This document shows positions 55,817-64,000 of a DNA stretch of 64,000 bases, in pieces. Below the pieces are notes generated by a model. The model made no database searches. It worked only from the letters and a program-made list of their open reading frames with translations, and was not told the origin of the DNA. The translations under genes and the position numbers were made by a program. Each line of letters begins with the position of its first letter. Position 1 is the first letter of the stretch. Source of the stretch: Symsagittifera roscoffensis (Eukaryota > Xenacoelomorpha > Acoela > Convolutidae); NCBI RefSeq assembly GCF_963678635.1, contig NC_087062.1:41990395-42054394 (forward strand), read 5' to 3'.

Positions 55817-56377
55817 TTAAGAGTCTGCTTGGGAACCCAGCTCAAGCGGCGCAATTGTCGTAGTACTAGTAGTTTCCGAATTCTCGACTATACGGTTCGG
55901 AGTCTTGACCATGTCGAACCATATAAGACAATCTTGCACACTTGTCGACTTCGGGGGCGCCGATCGGGTTCGCATTCGGGCTAGCTTCGCTGTCTCGTTT
56001 TGCTTATTTGGGTTTACATGCCGCGCTGTCATTGGGGGAAGATCGATTGGTTTTGGTTGAGTCACGACACTAGTTGCAGCGGGCGTGAAATGAAAACGAC
56101 TGTTCACTGGATTGGATCCGTAGGATAACCTATAAGTAGAGTTGACCTTGGATACATCCTTTGCTGTTTCAGGCATGAACACTTTGCGAATGGGGGTAGG
56201 CGATCCGCCCGTGTATGTTGTCTGGTTGACTGAGATGAACCCCTGGTCGATGTTTCGCTCCCCCGCCCAGTTGAAGAAGTCAGGCTGGTACTTGCTTGCA
56301 CATCTGGTTTCTATTTTTTTCTTGCCCACACCCTTAAATAGTTCAGAATCCCTATCAATAGTCACTATCAATGGCAC
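55817..56377 (-). CDS. Uncharacterised 186-residue protein
   Basis: A single-exon frame from ATG to TAA, convergent with the F-BAR/RhoGAP gene. The composition is normal and the GC content is higher than its surroundings, which favours a real gene over a chance ORF. It is basic (many Lys/Arg), rich in Thr, Pro and Asn, with no signal peptide or membrane segment. Visible are a short acidic-to-basic N-terminus (DRDSELFKGVGKKKIETR), FFNWAGERN, TTYTGGSPTPIRKVF, STYRLSYGSNPVNSRFHF and a basic Pro-rich stretch RMRTRSAPPKS. Short repeated TTY / STY-Y turns with Pro, as here, are seen in several axonemal microtubule-associated proteins, but I cannot assign it to a family. An acceptor-like ATTTTCAG lies on the other strand upstream and has no bearing on it. 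Function unknown. Confidence 0.6.
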   Translation of the reverse strand: MPLIVTIDRDSELFKGVGKKKIETRCASKYQPDFFNWAGERNIDQGFISVNQTTYTGGSPTPIRKVFMPETAKDVSKVNSTYRLSYGSNPVNSRFHFTPAATSVVTQPKPIDLPPMTARHVNPNKQNETAKLARMRTRSAPPKSTSVQDCLIWFDMVKTPNRIVENSETTSTTTIAPLELGSQADS

Positions 56378-56681
56378 GTAATTAAATTAACTTCACATTA
56401 TTTTCAGCGATGAAGTTTGATTGAGCTGAAGCAAGATGAATTTATGATTTTAACGAGTTTTGTATAATGCAATGGTATCCTTAAAAAACAAGGATCGCCG
56501 GTTGCTGTGCAAGCAGCTCAGAATGTTCCGACCACATTCATTTATGAAACAGCAGAACCTATTTTTTGTTCCTATTTTTGCAATTTCCAGTTAATTTTTT
56601 CTAGAAAATGCGATTGACTCAGGTGAAGAAGTATTAGCCTAATTGTTGTGATAAACTTATTAAATAGTTTCAGAGACAGAG

Positions 56682-57563
56682 ATGTCTAACGCAAATCAAC
56701 CAATTGGAAATGATGAACAGCTTGAGGTATCCGAGGAAGCAAATCTACCGAACCTGAGATACCAAGATCAGACTCCGATACCAAAATCATTATCAAACCC
56801 GAAGAGACCAAATGAAGTTATGAGTCCATTAAACGAGCAAGAAAGTAAGAAGCAGAGTATTGACATAGAAGAAGCTGTCGAAAATGCCATCAACACAGCA
56901 CTCCCAAAAATTCTGGAAAAACTAAAACTTGATTTGAAGAACGAATTGCAGACAGTCATAGGAAATGCAATAAGAGCCGAATGCGCAAACCTTAAGAAAG
57001 AAATTTGCGAAGAGCTTAACGACGAAATGAAAAACAGCGAACTCAGAAGTACCTTAAGGACCCTGTGCGAGACTGAACAGCAGGAAACATACAACAGACG
57101 TGACAATATTCGAGTACTGGGAATAAACGAAACTAGTAGAGAGCAGCCTGAAGAGACAATCAAGAAGATTATATCCATCTCTAAGGAGATTAATGCAAAG
57201 GTAGAGGAAGGCGATATTTCAATTGCTCATCGATTACCAGCCAAAAATGTAGCAGCCCGCCCTATCATTGTGAAGTTCTCCAGGCGCATAGCCAAAGTGG
57301 AAATTATGAGGAAAAAAAAAACCTTGCGAGACAAGCCCACCACTGAAAATGTTAAAGTATTTGAAGACATCACCAGAGCACGAGTGAAGTTTCTGAAGCT
57401 TATGAAAACTGACAAGCGCATCGCATCAACATGGACCAGAGAGGGCATGATTTTATACACTTTCCAAAATAATGATCAAGTGTATAGATATCAAAATATT
57501 TTCCATGCTGCATCAGATCTTGGTTACAGTTTCAATGACACCATGAATTGTTTTCGTGACTGA
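56682..57563 (+). CDS. LINE ORF1 protein (coiled coil, RNA-binding)
   Basis: 293 residues. An acidic N-terminus of about 55 residues comes first, then a coiled coil at about 60-125 (AVENAINTALPKILEKLKLD and the following helix). An RRM-like part starts at NRRDNIRVLGI (about 140-150) and includes ISIAHRLP, RPIIVKFSRR and WTREGMIL. This is the layout of L1-type ORF1 proteins, which trimerise and coat the LINE RNA. There is no zinc knuckle. The start ATG follows GAGACAGAG and is the first in the element. The frame closes at TGA inside the start region of ORF2. Confidence 0.85.
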   Translation: MSNANQPIGNDEQLEVSEEANLPNLRYQDQTPIPKSLSNPKRPNEVMSPLNEQESKKQSIDIEEAVENAINTALPKILEKLKLDLKNELQTVIGNAIRAECANLKKEICEELNDEMKNSELRSTLRTLCETEQQETYNRRDNIRVLGINETSREQPEETIKKIISISKEINAKVEEGDISIAHRLPAKNVAARPIIVKFSRRIAKVEIMRKKKTLRDKPTTENVKVFEDITRARVKFLKLMKTDKRIASTWTREGMILYTFQNNDQVYRYQNIFHAASDLGYSFNDTMNCFRD

Positions 57564-60516
57564 TAATGTGAATCCCTCAATTGTGCTTAATAATGAATTA
57601 TCCCAAATTACCTGTTATAATAATCAATCTGGTCATAAAGCGGATTTCTTTAATTTTTCTGTGCTACACCTAAATATCATGTCTTTAAAACCACACTATG
57701 AAAAATTGGAAGCACTTATTTTAAGGCTTGAGTCTCCACCTGATATAATTTGTTTAAGCGAAACATGGCTAAATGAAACAGATGAAGGTAAAATTTACCT
57801 GATAAATGGTTATAACCAATGCCTTATGCAAAATCGAAATGGCATGAGAGGAGGAGGAGTGATGGTTCAGGTACATAAAAACTGTAATTTACTGAAACAA
57901 CGAGATGTCACATTTGAAGAGGCTTTATTCGCGGAGGTCGAAAAAAACAATTACAAATTAAAAATAGCCGTCATCTACAATCCACCAAGAATAAACAAGT
58001 TACTCTTTACTGACAAACTTGAACAGTTTCTTGAAGATAATAGCACACATTCTGACCCTTTCATTGTATGTGGCGATTTCAATATAAATACACTGCAAGA
58101 AAATCAACTCACCATTAATTACCTGAACGCTATAAACTCGAATGGGTTTGAGTATTTTGCATCAGAACCTACTCGTGTATCATTAACAACATCAACTTGT
58201 TTAGATCACTTCATCTATCAAAATATTGCAAATCCCAATTCCACGGTGTTAGAACAAGAAACTATATCAGACCACTATCCAATCCTCTTAGATTGGTCAA
58301 TAAAGCAATGTAAAAAAGATATATCGATAACATTCCGTGATACATCTTTTCTGAGGAAGGCTTCAAAATGTAGAGAATTTGAAAATGAATTACAGCGTGT
58401 GTTAAGTGAACAGGAAGAAATTCTCATGGGTACCGAAGATCCCAGTGAGTCTTTTAATTTATTCAAATGTATCTTTGAAAATGTCCTAGACAAATTCGCT
58501 CCGCTAAAGGCAATTTCACCAAGAAGCAAAACTCAGCCACCATGGTTCAACAATGATCTTAAAAATCTGCGAAATAAGCGCAATGCAGCCCATCGAAGAT
58601 GGAAAAATAATCCTGAAAATCCAGAAACCCTAGTGAATTTTAAAAAACAAAGACAAAAGTTTGAAAACGCCGTTAAATGCAAGAAAAGAACACATTACAT
58701 GAATAAATTTAGACATTGCATTGGAGACTCAAGACAAACATATAAGTTACTCAATGAATTAAATTGTAAGAACTTAGCCCAATCAAATATTCCTGTTCTA
58801 GATTCATGCCTTCAAGTCCAAGAAAATCCATCTAATAAAGATATTGCTGACAAATTCAATGATTTCTTCACTAACATTGGAGAGAATTTGAAAAAAGAGT
58901 TGCCTAAAATAGATCCACCATGCTTACCCAAATTAAATCACTCCATGTTTCTTTTTAAGGTAACAGAACCAGAAATACACCAAATCATCTCTCAATTGGA
59001 CGATAAATCGACATCTGGGGATGATTACGTCAGTAACTTAATTGTCAAATCTTCTAAAAATGCTGTTGCTCCTTTATTAACAATACTTATTAATGCGTCT
59101 TTTTCTAAAGGTGTTTTCCCTTCCGAACTTCGTAAAGCCAAAATTGTTCCAATCCACAAAGAAAAATCGCGGCGAGATGAAAACAACTATCGGCCAATTT
59201 CTTTACTAATAGTTTGGAGCAAAATCTATGAACGCGCAATGCACAACAGATTATATTCTTACTTTGAAAATTTATCCCTTTTATACAACAAACAATTCGG
59301 CTTTAGAACCAAACATAGTACAATAGATGCAGTAGCTGAATTGACAGAAAATCTAAGAATGAGAAGTCATACAAATGAAATTTATAGTTTTTTCTTGGAT
59401 CTTAGGAAAGCCTTTGATACTCTCGATCATCAAATACTACTAAATAAACTGGAATCTTATGGTATAAGAGGAAATTGTAACCGGTGGTTTCAGACCTACT
59501 TATTTGAACGGACTCAACGAGTTTTAGTAAATGGACAATTCTCTGATTGGAAGAAAATAACATGCGGTGTTCCTCAAGGCTCGATACTGGGACCTTTGCT
59601 TTTCCTAATTTACGTAAATGACCTTCCATCAGCATGCAAATCAGTTGAAGTAACACTGTTTGCAGATGACACCAACCTGACGGCAATTGGTTGCCAAATA
59701 ACTCAAATTAGAGAAGATATTGGCAAGCTGGATCGTTGGCTTCTCGCCAACAAGTTAATAGTTAATAGTGATAAAACAAATCAAATGAATATAAAAAGTG
59801 CTTCCAATTATCGCTTCAAGCTTAATTCTTCTAACATTATACTAAAACCCGTATGCAAATATCTAGGAATTTATATAGATTGTAAGTTATCTTATCAAAC
59901 TCATATTAATAATGTTAAAATGAGACTCGGTAAACAATGTGGTATTATATCAAAACTGAGGCATTACGTGCCGCTTTCACAATTACTAGAATACTACAGA
60001 AGTAATGTTGTTCCTATAATACAATACGGAATTCTGATTTACGGTTGCTGCAGTCGAAGTTCACTGGAGTGTTTATTTCTTTTACAAAAGAAAATAATTA
60101 AATTTATGTTCTTTCGAAAGAAAATGTACTCCTGTAATGACATTTTTCTTAAATACAATTTTCTATCGGTTTTCGAATTGCATGTATACGAATTGCTCAA
60201 ATTTGTTCTGCGCTCAATTAATTCGTTTCATTCAGAGAGTTTCCTTAACAATTTGTTTGTTTTTAATAATCGGCAGAGACAAACAAGAAACTCAAAATAC
60301 AATTTACTATTAGAACCTCTTTGCAAGAAAAGATTTGAACGTTTTTCTATCCGATATCGTGCTTGCAAGCTTTTTAACTTATTGAGACTGCAAAATATAA
60401 TTCCTGAAAATATTGAAAGTTTTTCTGAGACAAAAGTAAAAGTGTTTTACCATAATTTCAAAAATACATTTTTGTTGCAAAACGACGAACTAACAAAACT
60501 TATCTACGATTTGTAG
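57556..60516 (+). CDS. LINE ORF2: endonuclease-reverse transcriptase
   Basis: It makes the target nick and copies the RNA into DNA at the insertion site. The AP endonuclease occupies about residues 30-235: LHLNIMSLK, CLSETWLNE, VCGDFNINT, SDHYPI. RT occupies about residues 480-760: KAKIVPIHKEKSRRDENNYR, FFLDLRKAFDTLDHQ, GVPQGSILGPLLFLIYVNDL (from 59566) and FADDT (59659-59673). A C-terminal region of about 200 residues follows. All catalytic motifs are present and there is no RNase H. The frame is open only from 57547 and has no ATG before 57679, which is already inside the endonuclease after its first conserved Asn. Initiation is therefore likely at a non-AUG codon (GTG at 57556) or by coupling to the ORF1 stop. 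It is in the +1 frame relative to ORF1. Confidence 0.93.
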   Translation: MTDNVNPSIVLNNELSQITCYNNQSGHKADFFNFSVLHLNIMSLKPHYEKLEALILRLESPPDIICLSETWLNETDEGKIYLINGYNQCLMQNRNGMRGGGVMVQVHKNCNLLKQRDVTFEEALFAEVEKNNYKLKIAVIYNPPRINKLLFTDKLEQFLEDNSTHSDPFIVCGDFNINTLQENQLTINYLNAINSNGFEYFASEPTRVSLTTSTCLDHFIYQNIANPNSTVLEQETISDHYPILLDWSIKQCKKDISITFRDTSFLRKASKCREFENELQRVLSEQEEILMGTEDPSESFNLFKCIFENVLDKFAPLKAISPRSKTQPPWFNNDLKNLRNKRNAAHRRWKNNPENPETLVNFKKQRQKFENAVKCKKRTHYMNKFRHCIGDSRQTYKLLNELNCKNLAQSNIPVLDSCLQVQENPSNKDIADKFNDFFTNIGENLKKELPKIDPPCLPKLNHSMFLFKVTEPEIHQIISQLDDKSTSGDDYVSNLIVKSSKNAVAPLLTILINASFSKGVFPSELRKAKIVPIHKEKSRRDENNYRPISLLIVWSKIYERAMHNRLYSYFENLSLLYNKQFGFRTKHSTIDAVAELTENLRMRSHTNEIYSFFLDLRKAFDTLDHQILLNKLESYGIRGNCNRWFQTYLFERTQRVLVNGQFSDWKKITCGVPQGSILGPLLFLIYVNDLPSACKSVEVTLFADDTNLTAIGCQITQIREDIGKLDRWLLANKLIVNSDKTNQMNIKSASNYRFKLNSSNIILKPVCKYLGIYIDCKLSYQTHINNVKMRLGKQCGIISKLRHYVPLSQLLEYYRSNVVPIIQYGILIYGCCSRSSLECLFLLQKKIIKFMFFRKKMYSCNDIFLKYNFLSVFELHVYELLKFVLRSINSFHSESFLNNLFVFNNRQRQTRNSKYNLLLEPLCKKRFERFSIRYRACKLFNLLRLQNIIPENIESFSETKVKVFYHNFKNTFLLQNDELTKLIYDL

Positions 60517-61100
60517 TACTTTTTCCCTTTTTCCTTTTTTCTTTAAAATGATTATCGTTGGTTAAATGCTACCAGGCAACTGCTCTAGCTTCCGATTCTC
60601 GTGCTAAAATATGAAGCTCTAAATCCTTGTAGTTCAGGAGATATGGCCATTTTTACGATTTTTCGAAAAATATTAAACACTTAGTAAAAAAAAAAAAAAA
60701 AAAGAAGAAAAGGAAAGGAGAAGGGGAAAAGAAGAGAAAAAAGAAAAAAATTATTTTTCTTAAAAATTATTTTAAAACTCACCTGCGACCGTGAACCTGG
60801 TTGTCTTAAGTTAAAGTTGATGGGCTCTTTCAGTAACGCCAACAAAAAATCTTAACTTACGGAAGAAAACCTACTTCAAAACTTTTTTTTTTTTTTTTTT
60901 CAAATTTCGTTTTTTTTTTTTTTTCATTAAATATTAGTGTTAAATCTTTATGTTTGAACAACTTAAGGGTAGACCCTGGAGGACCTTTAGGTCCCGTTGT
61001 CTATCCTCTCTAAGTCGCATCATTTAACTTAAATTATAAATATATTCAATGTTGTATTTAATGCTGACTAGAGAAATAAATTCTTTCTTTCTTTTCTTTA
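60517..61100 (+). other. LINE 3' UTR
   Basis: Contains a purine-rich tract (A18 followed by GAAGAAAAGGAAAGGAGAAG, near 60687-60750), two T runs (60880-60924), then about 130 bp of mixed sequence and the TTCTTTCTTT tail. The purine and T tracts are complementary and could pair in the RNA. Confidence 0.75.
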
Positions 61101-61880
61101 AGTAACAAAGAGCGGTAACTATAGTTCTAGTAGATTTTAAACATGGGAGCTCAGCCTCTCACCAAATCGGATCAGTTTTTTTTTGACACTGAGATTACTT
61201 TTTTGATTTTTTAAGAATCTGAATCACGGCTGATAGTTCTTCAACTGATTATCACTTTTGACTCCGTACGAGCTTTCCTTGAGGTAAAAAAACAGACTCT
61301 AATCCGCAGATCGTTTCCACTCTTCGAAAGTAGTCGGAATAATAAAGCTGAAATTTCATGAACGAAGATTACAACTAATGATTAGTTCACACTTACCAGT
61401 CAAGCAAAAGTTGTCTAAAAATGTAAAATGAATATAAAATTTGCCATTTGAATTTCCTTCAGAATTTATTAGTCGTCAAATGATTAAATGATTTCAGCTG
61501 TTAAAAACTAGGTGTTAACTTATACCCAAAAAGCGTTATAGCAAAATAAGTTCAATTCAATTGAAAAAGAAGTTCTGTAAGAACGACGCAGACTTCTCAT
61601 AAACAAGTCGAAATAAAAAAAAAAACAAGTAACAAACCTGATTCAGATCAAAAACATATTATGCTTGCTCATTAGAATTTATATCAGTTTGGACATCGAA
61701 AGGATTCAAATTAGTACGATTTATCCAGGAGGAGAAAAAGCCAACATACGACCTGTTCGGCTCTTTACTAAAAACCGCTGTTGCGCCCCTGGATAAAAAT
61801 TACATGAAGTTTTTGGAGTTTGATTTTTCTAGGCAGGGTAATGTTGTCTGACCCCTAAGCAACAAGCATGGATCATAGTA

Positions 61881-61924
61881 GGCTTCGAACCTTTAGGTTG
61901 AGAAGCGGATACGACCGCTCGCCA
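61881..61924 (-). repeat. tRNA-like / SINE-like remnant
   Basis: On the - strand TGGCGAGCGGTC resembles an A box and GGTTCGAAGCC is a perfect B box. They are only about 33 bp apart and no anticodon stem forms, so it is not a functional tRNA. It is likely a SINE head. Confidence 0.4.
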
Positions 61925-64000
61925 AATTACACCTATATAAGTCTATAGGGTTTAGTTGTTGGTAGCGTAGCCCACTCTTACATCAATGCTGTTTAAATGT
62001 TTCTTGCCGTGTGGTGTGGTGGCGTACCTTTGTTGTTGTGTTGAATAAAAAAACATTATTGATTATATACTGAGTGAGTTAGATTGGTTCAAAAATGGTA
62101 CCTGCCGACGTTGGTTTGATTGTTGAAATCACTTTTTGATACTGCTGAAAAATAACAGATGCAGCTAAATTGGGATGTAAACTAAACCCCCTAGCTAATC
62201 ATTTGAAACAATCATTGTTTTTTAAACCAATTCATCAATTTAGTTTCAGTTAATTAAACCTGTCAGTTGGTATAGCTCATGGTGCAGCCAGCAGTTTCAG
62301 TCTAAGATGTTTGAAATGAGCATATAGGGGTACAAATATTCCGGCCTCAACAAACTCTAGAACTAATTTTTATGTGGAAAACCTGGATAATTCTTTTAAG
62401 TGTCGTCAGCTCGAGGGGGATATCATTGTGTCAACACTGGGATCTCATCCTTCTTTTAAAAAAAGAGGTATTACGCAACTTAGATCTGCCCCCGGGAAAG
62501 GAAGGTGATTTGGAAACACCAACATAAGGAGCAAACTTTTTCGATGGAATCAGGTGCGGATCTAAGATTTTCTCGAGGGGAGAGGTGGCGGATTTTCAAA
62601 ATGTTTTTGAAATTTTGTTTTTGAAAGAGGCCAAAAAGGCGTTTTTAGGCACTTTTTGGAAGTTTTTACGAAAAAGTTGCTCCTCCCTTAAAATAAGTAC
62701 TTATTGGCGCCGTAGGCGCCTTTAGAACAATTTTAGGGTCAGTCAGCCACAAATGGATATCTCAAATTATTTCAAAGGGGGATCCTTTGGGTCGGCAGGG
62801 AGTCGAATCCCTAAGGAAAAGGGGTGTCCGCCCCTGGATAGAATAAAGAAAAAAAATTCAAGGAAGCCAGTATCGAAAGAACGGTCCAAAAACTGTTCCA
62901 AATGACCATTTTTTAAAGCAGATTAGAAAGTAAAGTCTCGTTTTTGCCCACATTCGAATCGAACTCATAATTTTTCTATTTTAGCAAACTTCAAAATCTG
63001 TGCGAGTTGCTTTTCAGGAAGAAACGAGGAAAATAACTATATCGTTGCAAGGACGTTTTTATAAAATTCATCCAATCAGACCATTGAGTCTGAAACCTTT
63101 CTTCCTTCCAATAAACAACCAGGCAGCGCAATGCGGATGAACAGTGGCTATACAAAGAAGCCAGTCAGGACATATTTCAAGCGAAAAAGAAACTTGAAGA
63201 TACTCTGTGTCAGCAATTCCAGTCAAACTCTTCTTCAGGCCAGACGAATTCTAGGTCCTTTCACATTAAACGAAAACTATACCTGTCAGTTCAGCGAAAA
63301 CTCATAGTTAAAAATCGATAGTATGGCGCAAAGAATGCGAAATTAAAACAAGAATAGCCAGTTACTGTGCAAGTAGCACAGAATGTTCCGAGCATAGTCT
63401 TCTCAAAAATAATACAAAACAGTTTTTTCAAATTGGTGTCTTTTTCGGCATGGTGTGATAAAAGGATCCGAACGAAAAACTAGAGATAAGTCATCTTCGA
63501 TAGTCATATTAAAATAAGCGAACTGAAAAACAACTTTTTCAGAAAAAGTCTAGAAAAACGAAAAAAAATCAAAGAAAAAAAAACAAAAACTCGTTCAATA
63601 TTTTTGCAGTTTTTCTAAATTTTTGAAGTTTTTGAGTCCAAAAGGCGCTAAAACACACAAAAAAACTAACGTTACTCAAGTAAACTAAATTTTTACGTTT
63701 TAAGTTAAACTATTGTAAGCATTTAAGCCATTAAAATAACTATTAATATTATTATAAACACTTCTCATACAAAAGTATGAAGGGAGTGATCCCTTTAAAA
63801 CAAAAGTTCGGAAAGTTTCGGATTGGTTTCGGATTGGAGTTGCGACATTTGGTGCATAAGCAGGCAATTCTCCATGAACACACGATATCTGAATTATACC
63901 GAGTTTCAAACTGACAAGAGTTTGATAAGATTTCTTTTAAGACCATCTGGGTCAGGGAAGTTGATGGACGGTGGTAGGACGGTACTATTGTAAGCCTGCT
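61925..64000. other. Non-coding, repeat-rich region
   Basis: No gene is firm. GCCAGTTACTGTGCAAGTAG followed by CACAGAATGTTCCGA near 63357 repeats a sequence at about 56494 on the other side of the LINE. A frame at 63124-63321 (65 codons, QRNADEQWLYKEASQDIFQA at the start) follows an acceptor-like CCAG and has the look of an amphipathic helix; it may be an isolated exon or chance. 62620-62700 relates to the repeat at 49640-49670. Confidence 0.45.

Larger units (their letters stand above)
56640..61100 (+). mobile_element. LINE (non-LTR retrotransposon), CR1/Jockey/L2-like, both ORFs intact
   Basis: Two overlapping ORFs, ORF1 of coiled-coil/RRM type and ORF2 with AP endonuclease and RT, are followed by a 580-bp 3' UTR. 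The end carries AATAAATTCTTTCTTTCTTT, a short microsatellite tail as in CR1/L2-like elements in place of a long poly(A). The 5' boundary is not sharp and no target duplication was found. There are no stops or frameshifts in 3.8 kb of coding sequence, unlike every other element here, so it is the youngest insertion. Confidence 0.9.

Noticed and set aside
56768-57178. 136-codon - strand ORF opposite LINE ORF1
   Set aside because: Antisense of the Lys/Glu-rich coiled coil, giving a Phe/Ser-rich product with no support.

Overview
The window is nuclear DNA of an invertebrate animal. It is AT-rich, the host genes are few and spliced, and most of the sequence is transposon and satellite. I cannot name the species. 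The two recognisable host genes, an aquaporin and a slit-robo-type F-BAR/RhoGAP protein, point to a metazoan, and the transposons (Ty3/gypsy with env, BEL/Pao, a CR1/Jockey/L2-like LINE) fit that.

Layout. 1-3509 is the 3' end of a giant env-bearing Ty3/gypsy element (copy A, + strand). 3510-5121 looks like intron, followed by the terminal exon of an aquaporin (5122-5397). 5699-23266 is a second, nearly complete copy of the same giant element (copy B, - strand, about 17.6 kb), flanked on both sides by a 22-bp GTCGA-rich satellite. Copies A and B point tail to tail around the aquaporin exon. 23.3-27.9 kb is satellite, C-rich minisatellite and dispersed repeat. 27896-34208 is a complete but decayed Ty3/gypsy element with clear LTRs, PBS, PPT and a 5-bp target duplication. 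35.4-40.9 kb holds three copies of an unknown repeat, two of them in tandem, plus a fragment (copy C) of the 5' end of the giant element. 41-47 kb is a decayed BEL/Pao element on the - strand, interrupted by a tandem array. 47-51 kb is non-coding with a MITE-like hairpin, a C24 run and an AT-rich palindrome. 51-55.1 kb is the F-BAR/RhoGAP gene with a large intronless 3' exon. 55.8-56.4 kb is an uncharacterised - strand gene. 56.6-61.1 kb is a LINE with two intact ORFs. 61.1-64 kb is repeat-rich non-coding sequence.

The most unusual system is the giant gypsy element. In copy B the order on the - strand is 5' LTR, leader, gag (Arg/Asn-rich tail rather than zinc knuckles), protease, RT, RNase H, integrase, a membrane-anchored proline-rich ORF, an env-like glycoprotein, and a further ORF of about 600 residues (ORF4) that I do not recognise. 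A long 3' non-coding region follows, with an antisense ORF just inside the 3' LTR. ORF4, the 3' region and an LTR hairpin recur in copy A. ORF4 ends at the same place in both copies, and the hairpin shows compensatory base changes. Copies A and B are both broken by stops or frameshifts, so they are fossils. The LINE is the only element that looks coding-competent.
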